Below, in pieces: positions 45,741-56,946 of a stretch of 64,000 bases of DNA. Numbering within the stretch: the stretch's first letter is position 1; each line of letters begins with the position of its first letter. The DNA comes from Puniceicoccales bacterium. Its GTDB lineage: Bacteria; Verrucomicrobiota; Verrucomicrobiia; Opitutales; JAIRLM01. The notes under the pieces were generated by a model, which made no database searches, was not told the origin of the DNA, and worked only from the letters and a program-made list of their open reading frames with translations. Location of the stretch: positions 200,619 through 264,618 of the forward strand of contig JAIRWT010000008.1 in assembly GCA_031268795.1 (NCBI GenBank), read 5' to 3'. A program made the translations under genes and the position numbers.

Positions 45741-45769
45741 TTGCAGGTCTTTCCGGATGTGCATATATT
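45741..45769 (+). promoter_or_regulatory. Candidate promoter of the giant gene
   Basis: TTGCAG (45741-45746), a 17-base spacer and TATATT (45764-45769) are followed by 12 bases and then ATG 45782. No Shine-Dalgarno is present, so the mRNA would have almost no leader. Confidence 0.4.
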
Positions 45770-45781
45770 TTTTATATTATC

Positions 45782-48700
45782 ATGATTAATCCGCTTTCAA
45801 GGCCGTTCTTGTCCGATCCGGATCACCAAGATCGCCGGAAATCATCGCCCATATTATCAAGGTGCGCAAAACAGGTTTTGATACCCGATTCCATAAATGA
45901 AACTGACGACATATATACTATGGGGCAATCCGAGCTATCGGTTGGTACACAAGTACTTCATCAAATGGTGAGCACTTTGCGGGATGATAAGGCGAAAGGA
46001 ATATTTACAGCCCTGCAATCAACGTTTGAGCAGATGCAAGAATTTTCCACGCTAGCGAAAAATGTGCATGAATCAACGCCAGATTTTAGACAGCAGGAAG
46101 AGCAAATTGCTCTAAAATCGGAAGAAATCGCCGCAAAAATTCGCGCGAATCCCGGTAAACAATTTTGCCTGCCGCTCCGCCGTAATGCACCACAGTGTCA
46201 TTATGTTGTATTCGAAAAAAACGAAGTCGATGAATGTTTTTATGTCCATGAAGTTAATGTCGGCCCAAATCAAGCGCGCGGCATCTACGATAAACAAGGA
46301 CATTCGTCCTTCGCGGAAAAAGGCCGCTTAGGCCAATCCCTCAAACTGGATGATGCTGCGCTCGAAAAAACCATATTCGCATTTGCTAGATTTGCGGTGC
46401 GTAATAGTGAATACGATAAGAGCGAATATGAAAAACTCTGGCTTGCAGACAATCCAGATTCCAAAATTGTCCACATTGCCAGTCATGCGGCGTTGCGCGG
46501 AGATTTATTCGCTAAAAATTCCAACAAGGGCCTATGGGCATCTCAGATGGCGCTGACGCGCATGCTAACTTATAAAATGCTCTTGCGCGAAAATGCGCAT
46601 GGGACACGGGAAGAATTGCATAACCTTGTCATGCTTAGTGGAAATTATGTGCGATTCATCGAATTATGCAGCCGCCTGGGGGCGTTGACGGAACTTCATG
46701 ATCACTGCGTGAAAATATGCGCCGATCCAACTTCGAATCCCGCGGAAGTTCGGAATTGCTTATTGACGCTACGTGAGAGCACTGGAAATACGGAGTTTTT
46801 CCTGCGAAAATACGGACACAGGCTAAAAACCGCCTTCCCGATAGATGCCATTGCTTTTGTTGATTCCCTTGCCAATCTTGTAGGAGCATGCAACGATGCG
46901 CTTGAGCAACCAGCACATTATCTGATCATACATCAGGCGGAAACAAGGAATGCATTTCCGGAAATCATCAATCCTCCGCAATCCGATGTGCAGGCCGGAA
47001 TTCAACAGCTATTTCATACTCCAGGCGAAGATGCTGCGGTTCCCCATACGGAGATTAATCGTCCGGAACTTGAATCCCTAAAAGGGGATCCCGCCAAAAT
47101 CATCGAAGTAATGGAAAGTTTTTCCTTTGATTCCACAAACGCCCCCCATTACGACCACTGTGGCATTTTTTACGCCAAGGATTTAGCCGCACTTTTGCCG
47201 CTAGCGGATCATCCTTTCTGGGGAAATGGAACTCCTGAAGAGCAAAAACGCTGTGTTGTTGTTCTTAGCAATTTTTTAAATAAACTATCAGAACATATGG
47301 GGCCAAGTCTATCCCAAGTAATCGATGGCTCCGGAGGATGCCGCAGTTCCTATCATGAGAAATTCATTGTTGACTACGATAATCCGGAACTTCCGTGGCA
47401 TATTGTGGCACCATTCGCAGCAGAAATCACAAATCTTCAATTAATCACTTTTCATCTCCTCACAATGCCAGGAGGCCTCAGTGGAGTAACTGATTCCAGC
47501 CTATCCAAATATTGGTTGGATTGTTCTGCGTTCTCGTTATTTACCGCCAACCAGACATGTGCAAGCATGTCCAAAGCGGATCGCGATCGGCAACTGAGCG
47601 TTTTAAATTTCTATAATAGCCATAAGCAGCAAAGCATGCCACTTTCATTTAATTTTGCTGCCATTTCTCCCACTTATGACTGCAAACATATGCGTGGCTA
47701 CGGTTTTCATGGCGGCTATTACCATACGCCTAGGATGATACGATTACAACAGTTTACCGCAGAGTGTCCCGTTTATCAAAAAATTAATCAAAGTCATGTT
47801 TGCTTCAATGAAAATTTTAAGGAGCAACTTTTTGAACAAAGAAAATGGGCATATATTTTTGGCTCAGACTGCAATACCGGTAGGATTGATGGCTCTAGCC
47901 TTCCGTCCGAATATGTATGGCTGGCACACATTCGTGATGTTTTGGTATATCCGCATGTAGGTTATTCCTTCAACGCATACTATCCTGAAGAGCTACCATC
48001 CGTAAAACTGCAAAGAGCGTGCATTCCCTCCGATCAATTTTCGAGAATGTGGGACTGTTATGATAGGCACAACCAGCATAACACTTACAACGACGAAAAT
48101 CACATATCCGCCATGGATAAACGTAAGATAGGCGGATATGACATACTAATACATGATGGCGACGGAAACCCGCCAAGGAAGGAATTCAGACTTGATGGTT
48201 TTTTTGATAGAAGAGATGTGCCGCATGTGGAACATTCACTGTTTTCTGAAATTGGGAAAGCCCTCTCCGTCCCAGGAGTAAAGGTGTATTCCATTTTTGA
48301 CGTTATCAATTCGCATTTGAATCTATTAAGCCACTATTGTGATGGGCATGTAGACTTCTGTGAAGGCCATGAAAATCGGCACAGAAAAGGGATGCTTTTA
48401 GCACTACTTGATAACGTGCTATTTGCTCGATCTTACGCTGCCAATCGACCAGAATCTATTCCCCCCGGAGAAGATACATCTCATAAATTTTCAATGGACG
48501 GACAATTTTTTTCAGAACGGCCATTCGATAGTCGGTTTACCAGCAACCTCCGGGACGAAATCAAGCAAAATCCGCAGAGGTTATTTGGAGTGTTGCAAGA
48601 CACGCATAAATTCATCCAGCGCCTTTACATGGACATGAGACCATTCCAGCGACCTGACGTGCGCGCCATTTGCTACATGGAACACCTTATCCACAAATGT

Positions 48701-51700
48701 CAAGAAATTCATATGGAAGTACATGGTGCTTCGTTTGATGCAAGAGGAGATTCTGCATTTCCATCCCTCGAGCAAAGATTGAAAATCTTTGATGATGTAG
48801 AGGAAAAATTTGGCCGCTTCATGAAACGGGATGAATTGGCAATCATGAGCCTGGCACGGGCGGAGGGCGCCATTGAAAAAATGGGATTCCTAACCGATAG
48901 CTCAAAATTTGAAAGCGTCGATCCTGATGATTTAGCTAATTTCTACATCGATGTTTTTGCCTTCCGCGCAATGCCATTGAGAGGGATACCATGTTCTTGC
49001 CATAGAATCGTTTTTCAAACAGTTCCAGAATTGGGTGCACACTTGCACAAATTCCCCGACACGAAAAGGCGCGTAGAACAGTTAGTGTTGGAGAAATTAT
49101 GCCGACGCATGGGAAGAGCTGCTATCCCAGATGCATCTTGGGTGGAATTCAATAACTTTCGCGTATTTTTGAGCGGGCATGAAGTACAACCCGTTTCCGC
49201 ACTAACAAGCTCGAAAGATTATCAGCGGCTTTTTGGTTCGGAAAATCGTGAATTTATGCATCGCGGGGAGGAAACATTTTTTGCCCATCCGGTCCATGGG
49301 ATGGCTAGACTTTCTCGAAAAAAGGGATTAGGACAGGTCGTCAGCGTAAACTCAGGGAATCCTGATCAGTGGTGGCAATACGCATCCAAGAAATCTTTGC
49401 GACGACTTCGTCTTCCGGCCTTCCTGTGCAGTGAGGCCTATACCGTATGGACAAATTCCGACGGACAACTGCAGGTGCGCGACCGTAAAAACCCAGAGAT
49501 TATCCACTTCCAAAGCGAAGGAAGTGGCAACGGGTGGAGAGCAAAGTGCATGCATGGACCGCACGAGGGTCTTTTTCTGGCAATAGGATACAAGCCCGCG
49601 GATGTGACGTGGATTTCTGATTTCGAGGCTGCAGAAAATTGTGCCTTTTTTGTGGACGCCGATAACAAGCTGCAAAAGGTTTGGGTACCGCGCTATAATT
49701 TGTGTTTTGAACTGCGCGGCGACAAATGGATGCAGTTTGGCACGGATTACCAGCTGGTGGATGCGCCGCTTGTGCATACGGAACATGGTGGTGATCAGAA
49801 ATTGAATCCACTTGGCGGATATAAAGGCGCGTTTTTTTTACACAATACGAAGCAACCAGGTTCCTACAAAATCGTAATGCCTCCAATCGGTATTCAAGCG
49901 CGTGGTGGCGCGGTGCAAATTCTTTCACTCGATAAAAGTAGCGCTAATGTGCCTACCACGTGCGCGATCAAACCCTCCATTGACAAACCATTCATTAGCA
50001 CGGCATCACCGGTTGAAGTGCACTTCTTCCAGCGACGGACGGAATTGCGCGCAACCCGACTGGATGGCTTATCCAATGACGGAAATTTTCAGTTGGGTGT
50101 TATTTTTTTCGCGCAAGGGAAATATGACCGTGCTGCAGAATATTTTAAAAAACTTTACGCCGGAGACCAACTTTCTCCGGCCAATCACAGCCTTTTGATA
50201 GACTGCATCATGCAAGGAAGGTTTGCAGATACATATTCCGGTAAAACCGCCGCCATCCATCTGCTTTTATTGGAAAAGTGGATGGGAATGTACGGGCTTG
50301 ATCGTGATGACATCGCCGGGTTTAGACCTACGGACGGAATCTTAAAATTTGAAGACACGCCACTGGGGAAACTTTTCGAAACATACCTCGCAAATCTACA
50401 ATCCATCCCCCTCCAGTTGCGCATGGACCCCAACCAAGAATTGCGCCTCCTCCAACATCTCAAATCCATTGGTGTCTTGAACCTGGAAATGAGTAGGAGT
50501 GTTTCATTGCGTTGGCTGTCATTGAACCATTTCCTTCGACGAGAAATAATCCCCGAGGACCAGAGGCAAATTGCCGAACGGCTGCGGCACTATGATCCCA
50601 TGTTGTCATTGGAAAAAATTCGCGCCGAAAGCTCCGAGGGCCATGAGACTGCCTTGCCAGCATTGCGCGACGATATACAGAGACTTCCGATGGAGGAGGA
50701 GTTTTTTGCGGCCGGGAGTCCCATGGGCGACCTGCTGGTGGCATATCAGAACCTCACATTACCAAGCTCAAACATACCAATTTTGCCTCTTCCGGATCCG
50801 GCGGTTTATTTGCGGCAATTAGACGAAGATGACAAAAGTGCCATAGGCCGTACATTCCAAGAATCACTCCATGCCCTCAATGATGAAATTCGGTCTGGAA
50901 CTACCCAGCTGGAACTGTCTCGAAATCTATGTAACGCTTTTGCGCAAATTTCATTTACGTGCAATACTGCCATCGAACACATTGAGGGCATTCGCAGCAG
51001 AATGCGGAATACTACAAGAGATTTGCATAAGCAACTTCTCGCATTAGTTAATAAGCCAAATCCTATCCAGGGAAACCAGGACGTTGTTATTTGTGCAACA
51101 CCAGTAAAACTTAAGGAAATCATCGCAGCCTATGGTCGTTTTGCAACACGCATACCTCCTGATATCGCTGGACTTTATCATTTTCTCCGGAGATATAACA
51201 CAAGCATCGTCATGGATGATATGCGCACAATTGTGGAATGTGCCCATTCATATATGAAGCACAAAATCATGTTCCGCCGCATGGCAAATGTGTTGCAAAT
51301 TATTCGAGATCTTCACCAGTCGCATGGACCCTTACGTTTGGCCAATCAAAGTAAGCTATGCGCCTGGCTAAGCGAGTGGGGAGATGTCTATGATCCGGAA
51401 GTTTATCCCCATGCTCTTCTGGCTGAATATGTAAGTGGCAAACAGCCCCGCCATGAACAAATTGAAACACTTGTAAAGCTATGCGGTGGGCTGCCCGAAG
51501 AAAATCCATCCGATATAATTATACAAATGCAGATGGGTGCCGGAAAGACAAGTGTTATCATCCCTACATTGGCCGCCCAGGTGGCCAGAGGTGGAAAGCT
51601 TCCCTTTATTTGCTCACACAATCGATCCCAATTCGATGCCCTTTGCGCGGAACTGGCCCCCAGCTTTTCGCGGCTTAATATGCGAGTGGTTCCGATAAAT

Positions 51701-54700
51701 TTTACCCTTCGGGAGACGCAAAATTTGCAAAATCTACGCTGGCTTTTGCAAGAGATACAAACGGCACTGCTGGAACGGGACCGCGTTTTCATCATCAATC
51801 CGACTACCATTGAGATACTTGAGGCTCAATTTAAACTTTTGGCACGGAAATCACCGCGGGACGAGACGGACGAATTTTGTTTCCAATCTCTTCTGCAAAT
51901 TTTCGCGCATTTGCGGAAGGATGGTTTACTTATCGGTGATGAGATTGATCGTATCCTCAATCCATTGGAATATTTGAATGTTTCCATACCTCCGACCGAT
52001 GGGCAACCGCAGGAGATGTCGCAGGACCATTTGAATTTTGTTAGTAATGCGATCGCCGGCTTGGGAGAAATTTGCCCCGAATTTCTGCAAAATCAGCAGC
52101 ATCTCATGGATGTGGATAGGAAGCGATGTGTTTTACGCCAATTAACAGAACACATACTTAAAGAGAATTCCATCGATGAAATTTCCGAAGAAATGCATGA
52201 ACCATTCGTGAAATATGTTCTCGGCGAATACGATAATATTTCACCGGATGACATAGGTTTGCGTGCTGAAGCGGATGAATTTTTAAAAATTTTACACCGG
52301 CAAATGGCCTTACACACCGCTGAAGCGGATTGCTTCGTCGATCATATGGCAATATTTCGTGGCTTATTAAAAACGCTGTTGCCCCATCTATTAACACAAA
52401 AATATAATCAAAATTATGGCTTTAGTCCCGATGGTGCCTGCATCCCCTTCAAAGGACCCAACGAACCCAACTTGGGCAGCGAATTTAAAAACTGCTTTCA
52501 AACGGCCTGTTGCTTCTTTGCAGGAATCAGCATCGATGGGCTTCCCCGGCGAATGCTTGACGGGTATGTAAATGCACTTTTGCGGCTTGTGGCTGATGAA
52601 GAAAGTCAGCGGAAGGCATTTGATGAATTTAATGACATTTTCAAAGGTTGCATATGCGAGGGACAGCCGGTAAGCATAGAAAGGCTCGGCACTACGGAGG
52701 ACTTGTTCGCCCGAGAGAAGATTCTCGCACGCATGCATGAGTTTCTCATGCAAGAAGATCAAGTCATAAATCGACAAAAAATTGCATGTTATCTTGCCCA
52801 AAAAAGCATTCATTTTTCCACCACATCCGTTGAAAGCAAATCGGCGCAATTCCCGCAATTATTTGGCCAAGTCATTGGATTTTCGGGAACCGTGGCCAAT
52901 CGAAGTATATATAACTTTAATCGCCGAGTGGATATCCGTTTGCAAGATGGCAGTGCCGGACAGGTTATTGCTAGAAATTTCGAAATCATGAATGACCACC
53001 CAATTCATTTTGTGGATAATGGTGACATGCGGCCAACTGCAAAAATGCTGCTAGATTCTTATGCCGATCAACATCCGAATGTGTCAAACATGCGGGCACT
53101 CATTGACGCCGGGGCATTGCTCAACGGGCAACATCCACGGGAAGTCGCCATCGATGTTCTAAACTTTGTGGAAAAGCACATCCCGGAAGTGCGATATGTG
53201 CTCTATTACGATCCAGATACACAAACATTTTTTGTTCGAGACCGTGATCGAAGAGAACCCATCGAAATTCGCCCGATGAATCGGGCGACCCTAGCAGCCG
53301 TCGTCAACGATTTTAATGCCCTTTTTGTATACTTTGATGAACAACGGTGCACCGGCACAGACCTTCCCCTTGCCATGGATTGCCAAGCTATTCAAACCAT
53401 CGATTTAAGCTGGTTGGCAACCGATCGCAACGCCCAAGCAAATCTTCGCTTGCGTGCCTTTCTTAGTTCGCAAGCCATCGACTATGTGACACTGAAAAAG
53501 TCGCAGCCACACTTTCTTTGCGAAGAAGCCACCTCCTTGGCGCCAACAGCCGCAGATTTGTACGCAACCCTTGGTCGGAACCAGGCGCGAAGCGTTGCCC
53601 AGCAAAAAATTCATGCCGCATATGATAAGCTGGATGCATTCTTCTGGAATTGGATTCTCGATAAAGCAATTATTCTTAGGAATGAAAGTCCGGAAAAATG
53701 CCAAGTTTTTACCCAGGCCATATCGGAACTGTTGGTCAAAAGGGATGATTTTTCCCCAAGAGCCATGTTTCTTCAACTCGAGCGCGCAATTCCACTTGGC
53801 AATGCACTCGAAGCCTGCTGCAATTCAAAAATAGAACTGCTAAAATCAAAATTAGCCGAGGTAGGGATGTCATCCCTTTGCGAGAATATAGCCGAAGAAG
53901 CAAAAAAACACATCATCCGCGACACGGATGGCATCTTCGTTACCGTTGGTGAAAATTTCGCCCGCGCCCGCGCCGTCGATACTGCCGTGCAAGTTGAAGT
54001 ATCGCAACAAACCACGATTGAGGTTAACTGTAACATTTCCATTAATCAGCAATTGGAAGAACTTTTTAACAAAATCGGCTTTGATGATCGACTGGACCCA
54101 AAAGAGGAGGAACCGCTAGTTATCGAAGGCCCAACGGATATGCATATTTTTTTGGCTAAAAAAAGCCGCTCAATTCGCGAGCAAATCAAGCACCACGGCG
54201 GGCCGATGGATGCTAGGGATTTAGAAACTTATTCCAAGCTCGCCGGGTGTTTTTCACCTAAATTATTTTTGAGCCATAATTCCGCCCAAAGCTGCAAAAC
54301 GGAGCGTTCGGTTTTGGATCCCTCGCAAAAAAACCTTAACTACATGGTTATAATCTGGAATAAAGACAGATCAGATGTATGTGCGATTGCTGTTACCAAA
54401 GCGGAATATAATGCTTTACGCGCCAATGAAGATAATTTGCAAAACTGTTGCATTTATCTCGCAGGGAACGGGTCGTGCCTCCATGGACAGCTTCCGGAAT
54501 CGCTTGAAGATTTCCGTAGGCAAAGATTGTGTGAATTGGCGCTTTTCAATGGCAACATATCCTATCTCCTCGCGGAGGATAGTAACTTGGTTGCGCGCAC
54601 AATGGCTGCTAATGACCAGGGTGTACACGATCCCGAAAAATTAAAATTAGCTCAGAGTTATCTTCTCCTTCGCACCGACTCCCAGGACAGGGATGAAGTG

Positions 54701-55072
54701 AGGGCCATAATTAATCACTCTAGACCCATTGGCCTGGGGCATGGTAAGTCGTGGCCAAAGGATGCGAATGACATTCCCGTGGGAGATGAACACCCCGATG
54801 CTCAAAGGATGAAAACCGTGAAAACCTGGGAAATAACGCATCCCCGTTGGGCCATAGCTCTTACCATTATTTCGGCGTTATCACTAACCGCTGCCGCGTT
54901 GGCTATAACAATTACAAATGTAATTGGTATTCTCGCCATTGGCATCTGGGGCTATTTGGTCGTTTTCTCTCCGGGGGCCGTATTATCAATCGTCTCTATC
55001 ATTCTTTGGATTAAGTGTCTAGAGGCAACGAGTGATTCGACTATTTATACGTCAACCACACGCCGTCATTGA
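45782..55072 (+). CDS. Giant 3096-residue protein with helicase-like ATPase core
   Basis: The first ~1880 residues match nothing I know, except a TPR-like patch near 1430 (GNFQLGVIFFAQGKYDRAAEYF). A P-loop follows at 1919-1923 in IQMQMGAGKTSVIIPTLA, with a Walker B-like LLIGDEIDR at 2053-2056 and a helicase-type VIGFSGTVANRS near 2367. This order recalls the DUF3638/DUF3645 type of large proteins known from eukaryotes and some bacteria, but I cannot confirm that without a search. Residues ~3020-3080 form two membrane helices, and the tail is short and Thr/Ser-rich. It would span 9.3 kb of one frame, so it is under selection. Candidate secreted or membrane-anchored effector (inference). Confidence 0.88.
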   Translation: MINPLSRPFLSDPDHQDRRKSSPILSRCAKQVLIPDSINETDDIYTMGQSELSVGTQVLHQMVSTLRDDKAKGIFTALQSTFEQMQEFSTLAKNVHESTPDFRQQEEQIALKSEEIAAKIRANPGKQFCLPLRRNAPQCHYVVFEKNEVDECFYVHEVNVGPNQARGIYDKQGHSSFAEKGRLGQSLKLDDAALEKTIFAFARFAVRNSEYDKSEYEKLWLADNPDSKIVHIASHAALRGDLFAKNSNKGLWASQMALTRMLTYKMLLRENAHGTREELHNLVMLSGNYVRFIELCSRLGALTELHDHCVKICADPTSNPAEVRNCLLTLRESTGNTEFFLRKYGHRLKTAFPIDAIAFVDSLANLVGACNDALEQPAHYLIIHQAETRNAFPEIINPPQSDVQAGIQQLFHTPGEDAAVPHTEINRPELESLKGDPAKIIEVMESFSFDSTNAPHYDHCGIFYAKDLAALLPLADHPFWGNGTPEEQKRCVVVLSNFLNKLSEHMGPSLSQVIDGSGGCRSSYHEKFIVDYDNPELPWHIVAPFAAEITNLQLITFHLLTMPGGLSGVTDSSLSKYWLDCSAFSLFTANQTCASMSKADRDRQLSVLNFYNSHKQQSMPLSFNFAAISPTYDCKHMRGYGFHGGYYHTPRMIRLQQFTAECPVYQKINQSHVCFNENFKEQLFEQRKWAYIFGSDCNTGRIDGSSLPSEYVWLAHIRDVLVYPHVGYSFNAYYPEELPSVKLQRACIPSDQFSRMWDCYDRHNQHNTYNDENHISAMDKRKIGGYDILIHDGDGNPPRKEFRLDGFFDRRDVPHVEHSLFSEIGKALSVPGVKVYSIFDVINSHLNLLSHYCDGHVDFCEGHENRHRKGMLLALLDNVLFARSYAANRPESIPPGEDTSHKFSMDGQFFSERPFDSRFTSNLRDEIKQNPQRLFGVLQDTHKFIQRLYMDMRPFQRPDVRAICYMEHLIHKCQEIHMEVHGASFDARGDSAFPSLEQRLKIFDDVEEKFGRFMKRDELAIMSLARAEGAIEKMGFLTDSSKFESVDPDDLANFYIDVFAFRAMPLRGIPCSCHRIVFQTVPELGAHLHKFPDTKRRVEQLVLEKLCRRMGRAAIPDASWVEFNNFRVFLSGHEVQPVSALTSSKDYQRLFGSENREFMHRGEETFFAHPVHGMARLSRKKGLGQVVSVNSGNPDQWWQYASKKSLRRLRLPAFLCSEAYTVWTNSDGQLQVRDRKNPEIIHFQSEGSGNGWRAKCMHGPHEGLFLAIGYKPADVTWISDFEAAENCAFFVDADNKLQKVWVPRYNLCFELRGDKWMQFGTDYQLVDAPLVHTEHGGDQKLNPLGGYKGAFFLHNTKQPGSYKIVMPPIGIQARGGAVQILSLDKSSANVPTTCAIKPSIDKPFISTASPVEVHFFQRRTELRATRLDGLSNDGNFQLGVIFFAQGKYDRAAEYFKKLYAGDQLSPANHSLLIDCIMQGRFADTYSGKTAAIHLLLLEKWMGMYGLDRDDIAGFRPTDGILKFEDTPLGKLFETYLANLQSIPLQLRMDPNQELRLLQHLKSIGVLNLEMSRSVSLRWLSLNHFLRREIIPEDQRQIAERLRHYDPMLSLEKIRAESSEGHETALPALRDDIQRLPMEEEFFAAGSPMGDLLVAYQNLTLPSSNIPILPLPDPAVYLRQLDEDDKSAIGRTFQESLHALNDEIRSGTTQLELSRNLCNAFAQISFTCNTAIEHIEGIRSRMRNTTRDLHKQLLALVNKPNPIQGNQDVVICATPVKLKEIIAAYGRFATRIPPDIAGLYHFLRRYNTSIVMDDMRTIVECAHSYMKHKIMFRRMANVLQIIRDLHQSHGPLRLANQSKLCAWLSEWGDVYDPEVYPHALLAEYVSGKQPRHEQIETLVKLCGGLPEENPSDIIIQMQMGAGKTSVIIPTLAAQVARGGKLPFICSHNRSQFDALCAELAPSFSRLNMRVVPINFTLRETQNLQNLRWLLQEIQTALLERDRVFIINPTTIEILEAQFKLLARKSPRDETDEFCFQSLLQIFAHLRKDGLLIGDEIDRILNPLEYLNVSIPPTDGQPQEMSQDHLNFVSNAIAGLGEICPEFLQNQQHLMDVDRKRCVLRQLTEHILKENSIDEISEEMHEPFVKYVLGEYDNISPDDIGLRAEADEFLKILHRQMALHTAEADCFVDHMAIFRGLLKTLLPHLLTQKYNQNYGFSPDGACIPFKGPNEPNLGSEFKNCFQTACCFFAGISIDGLPRRMLDGYVNALLRLVADEESQRKAFDEFNDIFKGCICEGQPVSIERLGTTEDLFAREKILARMHEFLMQEDQVINRQKIACYLAQKSIHFSTTSVESKSAQFPQLFGQVIGFSGTVANRSIYNFNRRVDIRLQDGSAGQVIARNFEIMNDHPIHFVDNGDMRPTAKMLLDSYADQHPNVSNMRALIDAGALLNGQHPREVAIDVLNFVEKHIPEVRYVLYYDPDTQTFFVRDRDRREPIEIRPMNRATLAAVVNDFNALFVYFDEQRCTGTDLPLAMDCQAIQTIDLSWLATDRNAQANLRLRAFLSSQAIDYVTLKKSQPHFLCEEATSLAPTAADLYATLGRNQARSVAQQKIHAAYDKLDAFFWNWILDKAIILRNESPEKCQVFTQAISELLVKRDDFSPRAMFLQLERAIPLGNALEACCNSKIELLKSKLAEVGMSSLCENIAEEAKKHIIRDTDGIFVTVGENFARARAVDTAVQVEVSQQTTIEVNCNISINQQLEELFNKIGFDDRLDPKEEEPLVIEGPTDMHIFLAKKSRSIREQIKHHGGPMDARDLETYSKLAGCFSPKLFLSHNSAQSCKTERSVLDPSQKNLNYMVIIWNKDRSDVCAIAVTKAEYNALRANEDNLQNCCIYLAGNGSCLHGQLPESLEDFRRQRLCELALFNGNISYLLAEDSNLVARTMAANDQGVHDPEKLKLAQSYLLLRTDSQDRDEVRAIINHSRPIGLGHGKSWPKDANDIPVGDEHPDAQRMKTVKTWEITHPRWAIALTIISALSLTAAALAITITNVIGILAIGIWGYLVVFSPGAVLSIVSIILWIKCLEATSDSTIYTSTTRRH

Positions 55073-55096
55073 CACAAATGTCAAATTCATGAGTGT

Positions 55097-56677
55097 GTGG
55101 CCGTGCATTGGCAACATATTTGGGAAGCCTTTTGGATCATTTTTGCGCTCGGTGGATCAATTTTTGTCCACGAATTTGGTCACTACTGGGCGGCAAAGCA
55201 CTGCGGACTATGGGTGCCCTGTTTTTCCATCGGCTTCGGTCCAAAGCTTTTCGCTTGGCATGCGAAGGGAACACGATTTCAAATTGCACTGATCCCGCTC
55301 GGTGGATATGTGATTTTGCCGCAAATGGATGGCATGGAGACCAGCGAAGATGCATGGGTCTCTCCGGCGGAAGCTGTCGCCAAAAAAGTTCCAACTTTTT
55401 GGGAAAGAGTTGGGATTTTGTCAGCCGGTGTAGGTTTTAATATATTTTCCGCCATGCTCATCGCTTGCCTTCTTTGGGTAATTGGTATTCCGGCGGCAAA
55501 AAGCGATTGCACAACCATCGTTGGCGCCATCCCGCAGACCATCGCATACGTAGATATGCCTAATCCATTGGCAATGAGTGACCTGCGCATTGGTGACCGA
55601 ATACTTTCCGTCGACGGGATTGTGTTGCAAAAGTTTTCCCAATTATCCCAACTAATCGCCACCGGTGTGCGACATACGCACAACGGACAACCTTCCGCGG
55701 ATTTGCAAATTTGCCGTGGAAATGACGTTTTTCACCTGGAAATTCCTGTTTTCCATCCTCGTAAGGATGGAAATAACCTTCGACACATAGTTGTTTTCCC
55801 TGCCGGCGAACTGCTTGTGAAAACCATTTTGGAAGGTTCTCCCGCTCAGCGGGCTGGATTACGCGCCGGTGATCAAATCTTGGCAATTGATGGAAATGGA
55901 CTCTTTTCCCCGGCAGCATTGGATGAATATCTACAAAAATCGTCCGCCGGAGTGGATTTAACCGTGTGCCGCGATGGAAAAATTTTGCAAGTTTTCATCA
56001 ATCCTCAGCCTATCATTGCGCAAAAAGCCCACATGCGTGGCATGCGGGGAGAACAACCCATTGTTTTTGTCGAAGGCGAAGGATCCCGGTGGCTGGCACT
56101 CAATGGCTCCCGCGAAATAAAAAATCGCAGATTTTCATCCGATGAATTGGCGGCGAATTTTACGTTACTTCAGCGCATTCCGCCTGTAACTAAACGAGCC
56201 CTAGGAGTTACATTTGAAAATCCACAAATTTTGCTGCATCCAAATCCATTTAAGCTGCTCCTCTCCGAAGTGCGTTCGGCCGGACATGTCTTATGTTCAC
56301 TGCTCAACCGCCACTCTGACGTCGGCGTAAAGCACTTGATGGGCATTCCGGGCATCGGACGATTGTTGCACAATTTCATGCGGAGTGATTTGCGTCTGGC
56401 ATTGGCATTCATCGTAACTCTCAACCTCGGAATTGCGGTTTTAAATTTGCTACCCATTCCGGGCCTGGATGGCGGCCTCATATTTTTTGCAATTATCGAA
56501 AAAATCATTCGCCGGAAGCTGCCCAAATGGTTGATAAATTTCTCCCAAAGCTTATGCCTCTTTTTAATTTTTCTACTGCTGATCTACGTATGCGTTTCCG
56601 ACATTTTGCATTGGAGGTATGACATAACACGACACAACTTGGATGCACTTTATCAAGAACCCAGATTTTCTGATTAA
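55097..56677 (+). CDS. rseP: Site-2 zinc protease, RseP-like
   Basis: This intramembrane metalloprotease cuts anti-sigma factors or signal peptides within the membrane. The zinc site HEFGH is at residues ~25-29, and the second motif is LPIPGLDGG near 455. Two PDZ-like domains lie between (SDLRIGDRILSVDG and AGLRAGDQILAIDG). Several membrane helices frame the core. The start is GTG 55097 or 55103. It begins 24 bases after the giant gene. Confidence 0.93.
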   Translation: MAVHWQHIWEAFWIIFALGGSIFVHEFGHYWAAKHCGLWVPCFSIGFGPKLFAWHAKGTRFQIALIPLGGYVILPQMDGMETSEDAWVSPAEAVAKKVPTFWERVGILSAGVGFNIFSAMLIACLLWVIGIPAAKSDCTTIVGAIPQTIAYVDMPNPLAMSDLRIGDRILSVDGIVLQKFSQLSQLIATGVRHTHNGQPSADLQICRGNDVFHLEIPVFHPRKDGNNLRHIVVFPAGELLVKTILEGSPAQRAGLRAGDQILAIDGNGLFSPAALDEYLQKSSAGVDLTVCRDGKILQVFINPQPIIAQKAHMRGMRGEQPIVFVEGEGSRWLALNGSREIKNRRFSSDELAANFTLLQRIPPVTKRALGVTFENPQILLHPNPFKLLLSEVRSAGHVLCSLLNRHSDVGVKHLMGIPGIGRLLHNFMRSDLRLALAFIVTLNLGIAVLNLLPIPGLDGGLIFFAIIEKIIRRKLPKWLINFSQSLCLFLIFLLLIYVCVSDILHWRYDITRHNLDALYQEPRFSD

Positions 56678-56699
56678 ATTGATACCCAGATCGCATAAT

Positions 56700-56830
56700 T
56701 TCCAAGGTTTAGTGTCCGCGAGAGCCACCGTTATTACCGCTTTGGCAGAGGCCTCCAGACGCGGAAACGGGAGAAGTCTTTGCCGACTAGCCGGTGAGGC
56801 GGAGTTTAACCTGGGTTGAAGCCGTTCGGG
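56700..56830 (-). mobile_element. IS982-type remnant, 3' part of transposase
   Basis: Read on the minus strand, this stretch is close to the end of the transposase at 40727-41362: LVGKDFSRFRVW (56754-56790) followed after a frame change by ASAKAVITVALADTK, against LVGEDFSRFRVWASAKAVIAIGILA. No right terminal repeat is recognisable. Apart from this, 56678-57031 holds the palindrome at 56947 but no gene. Confidence 0.75.
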
Positions 56831-56946
56831 CGGTTCCCGCAACTTAACTGCTTGACATTTCCAGGTTTTTATACAGATTGCACCGCTATGATCCCCAATT
56901 TGGGAAGCAAATTTTGCAAAAAAGCATGACGATAAAACATTCTATA

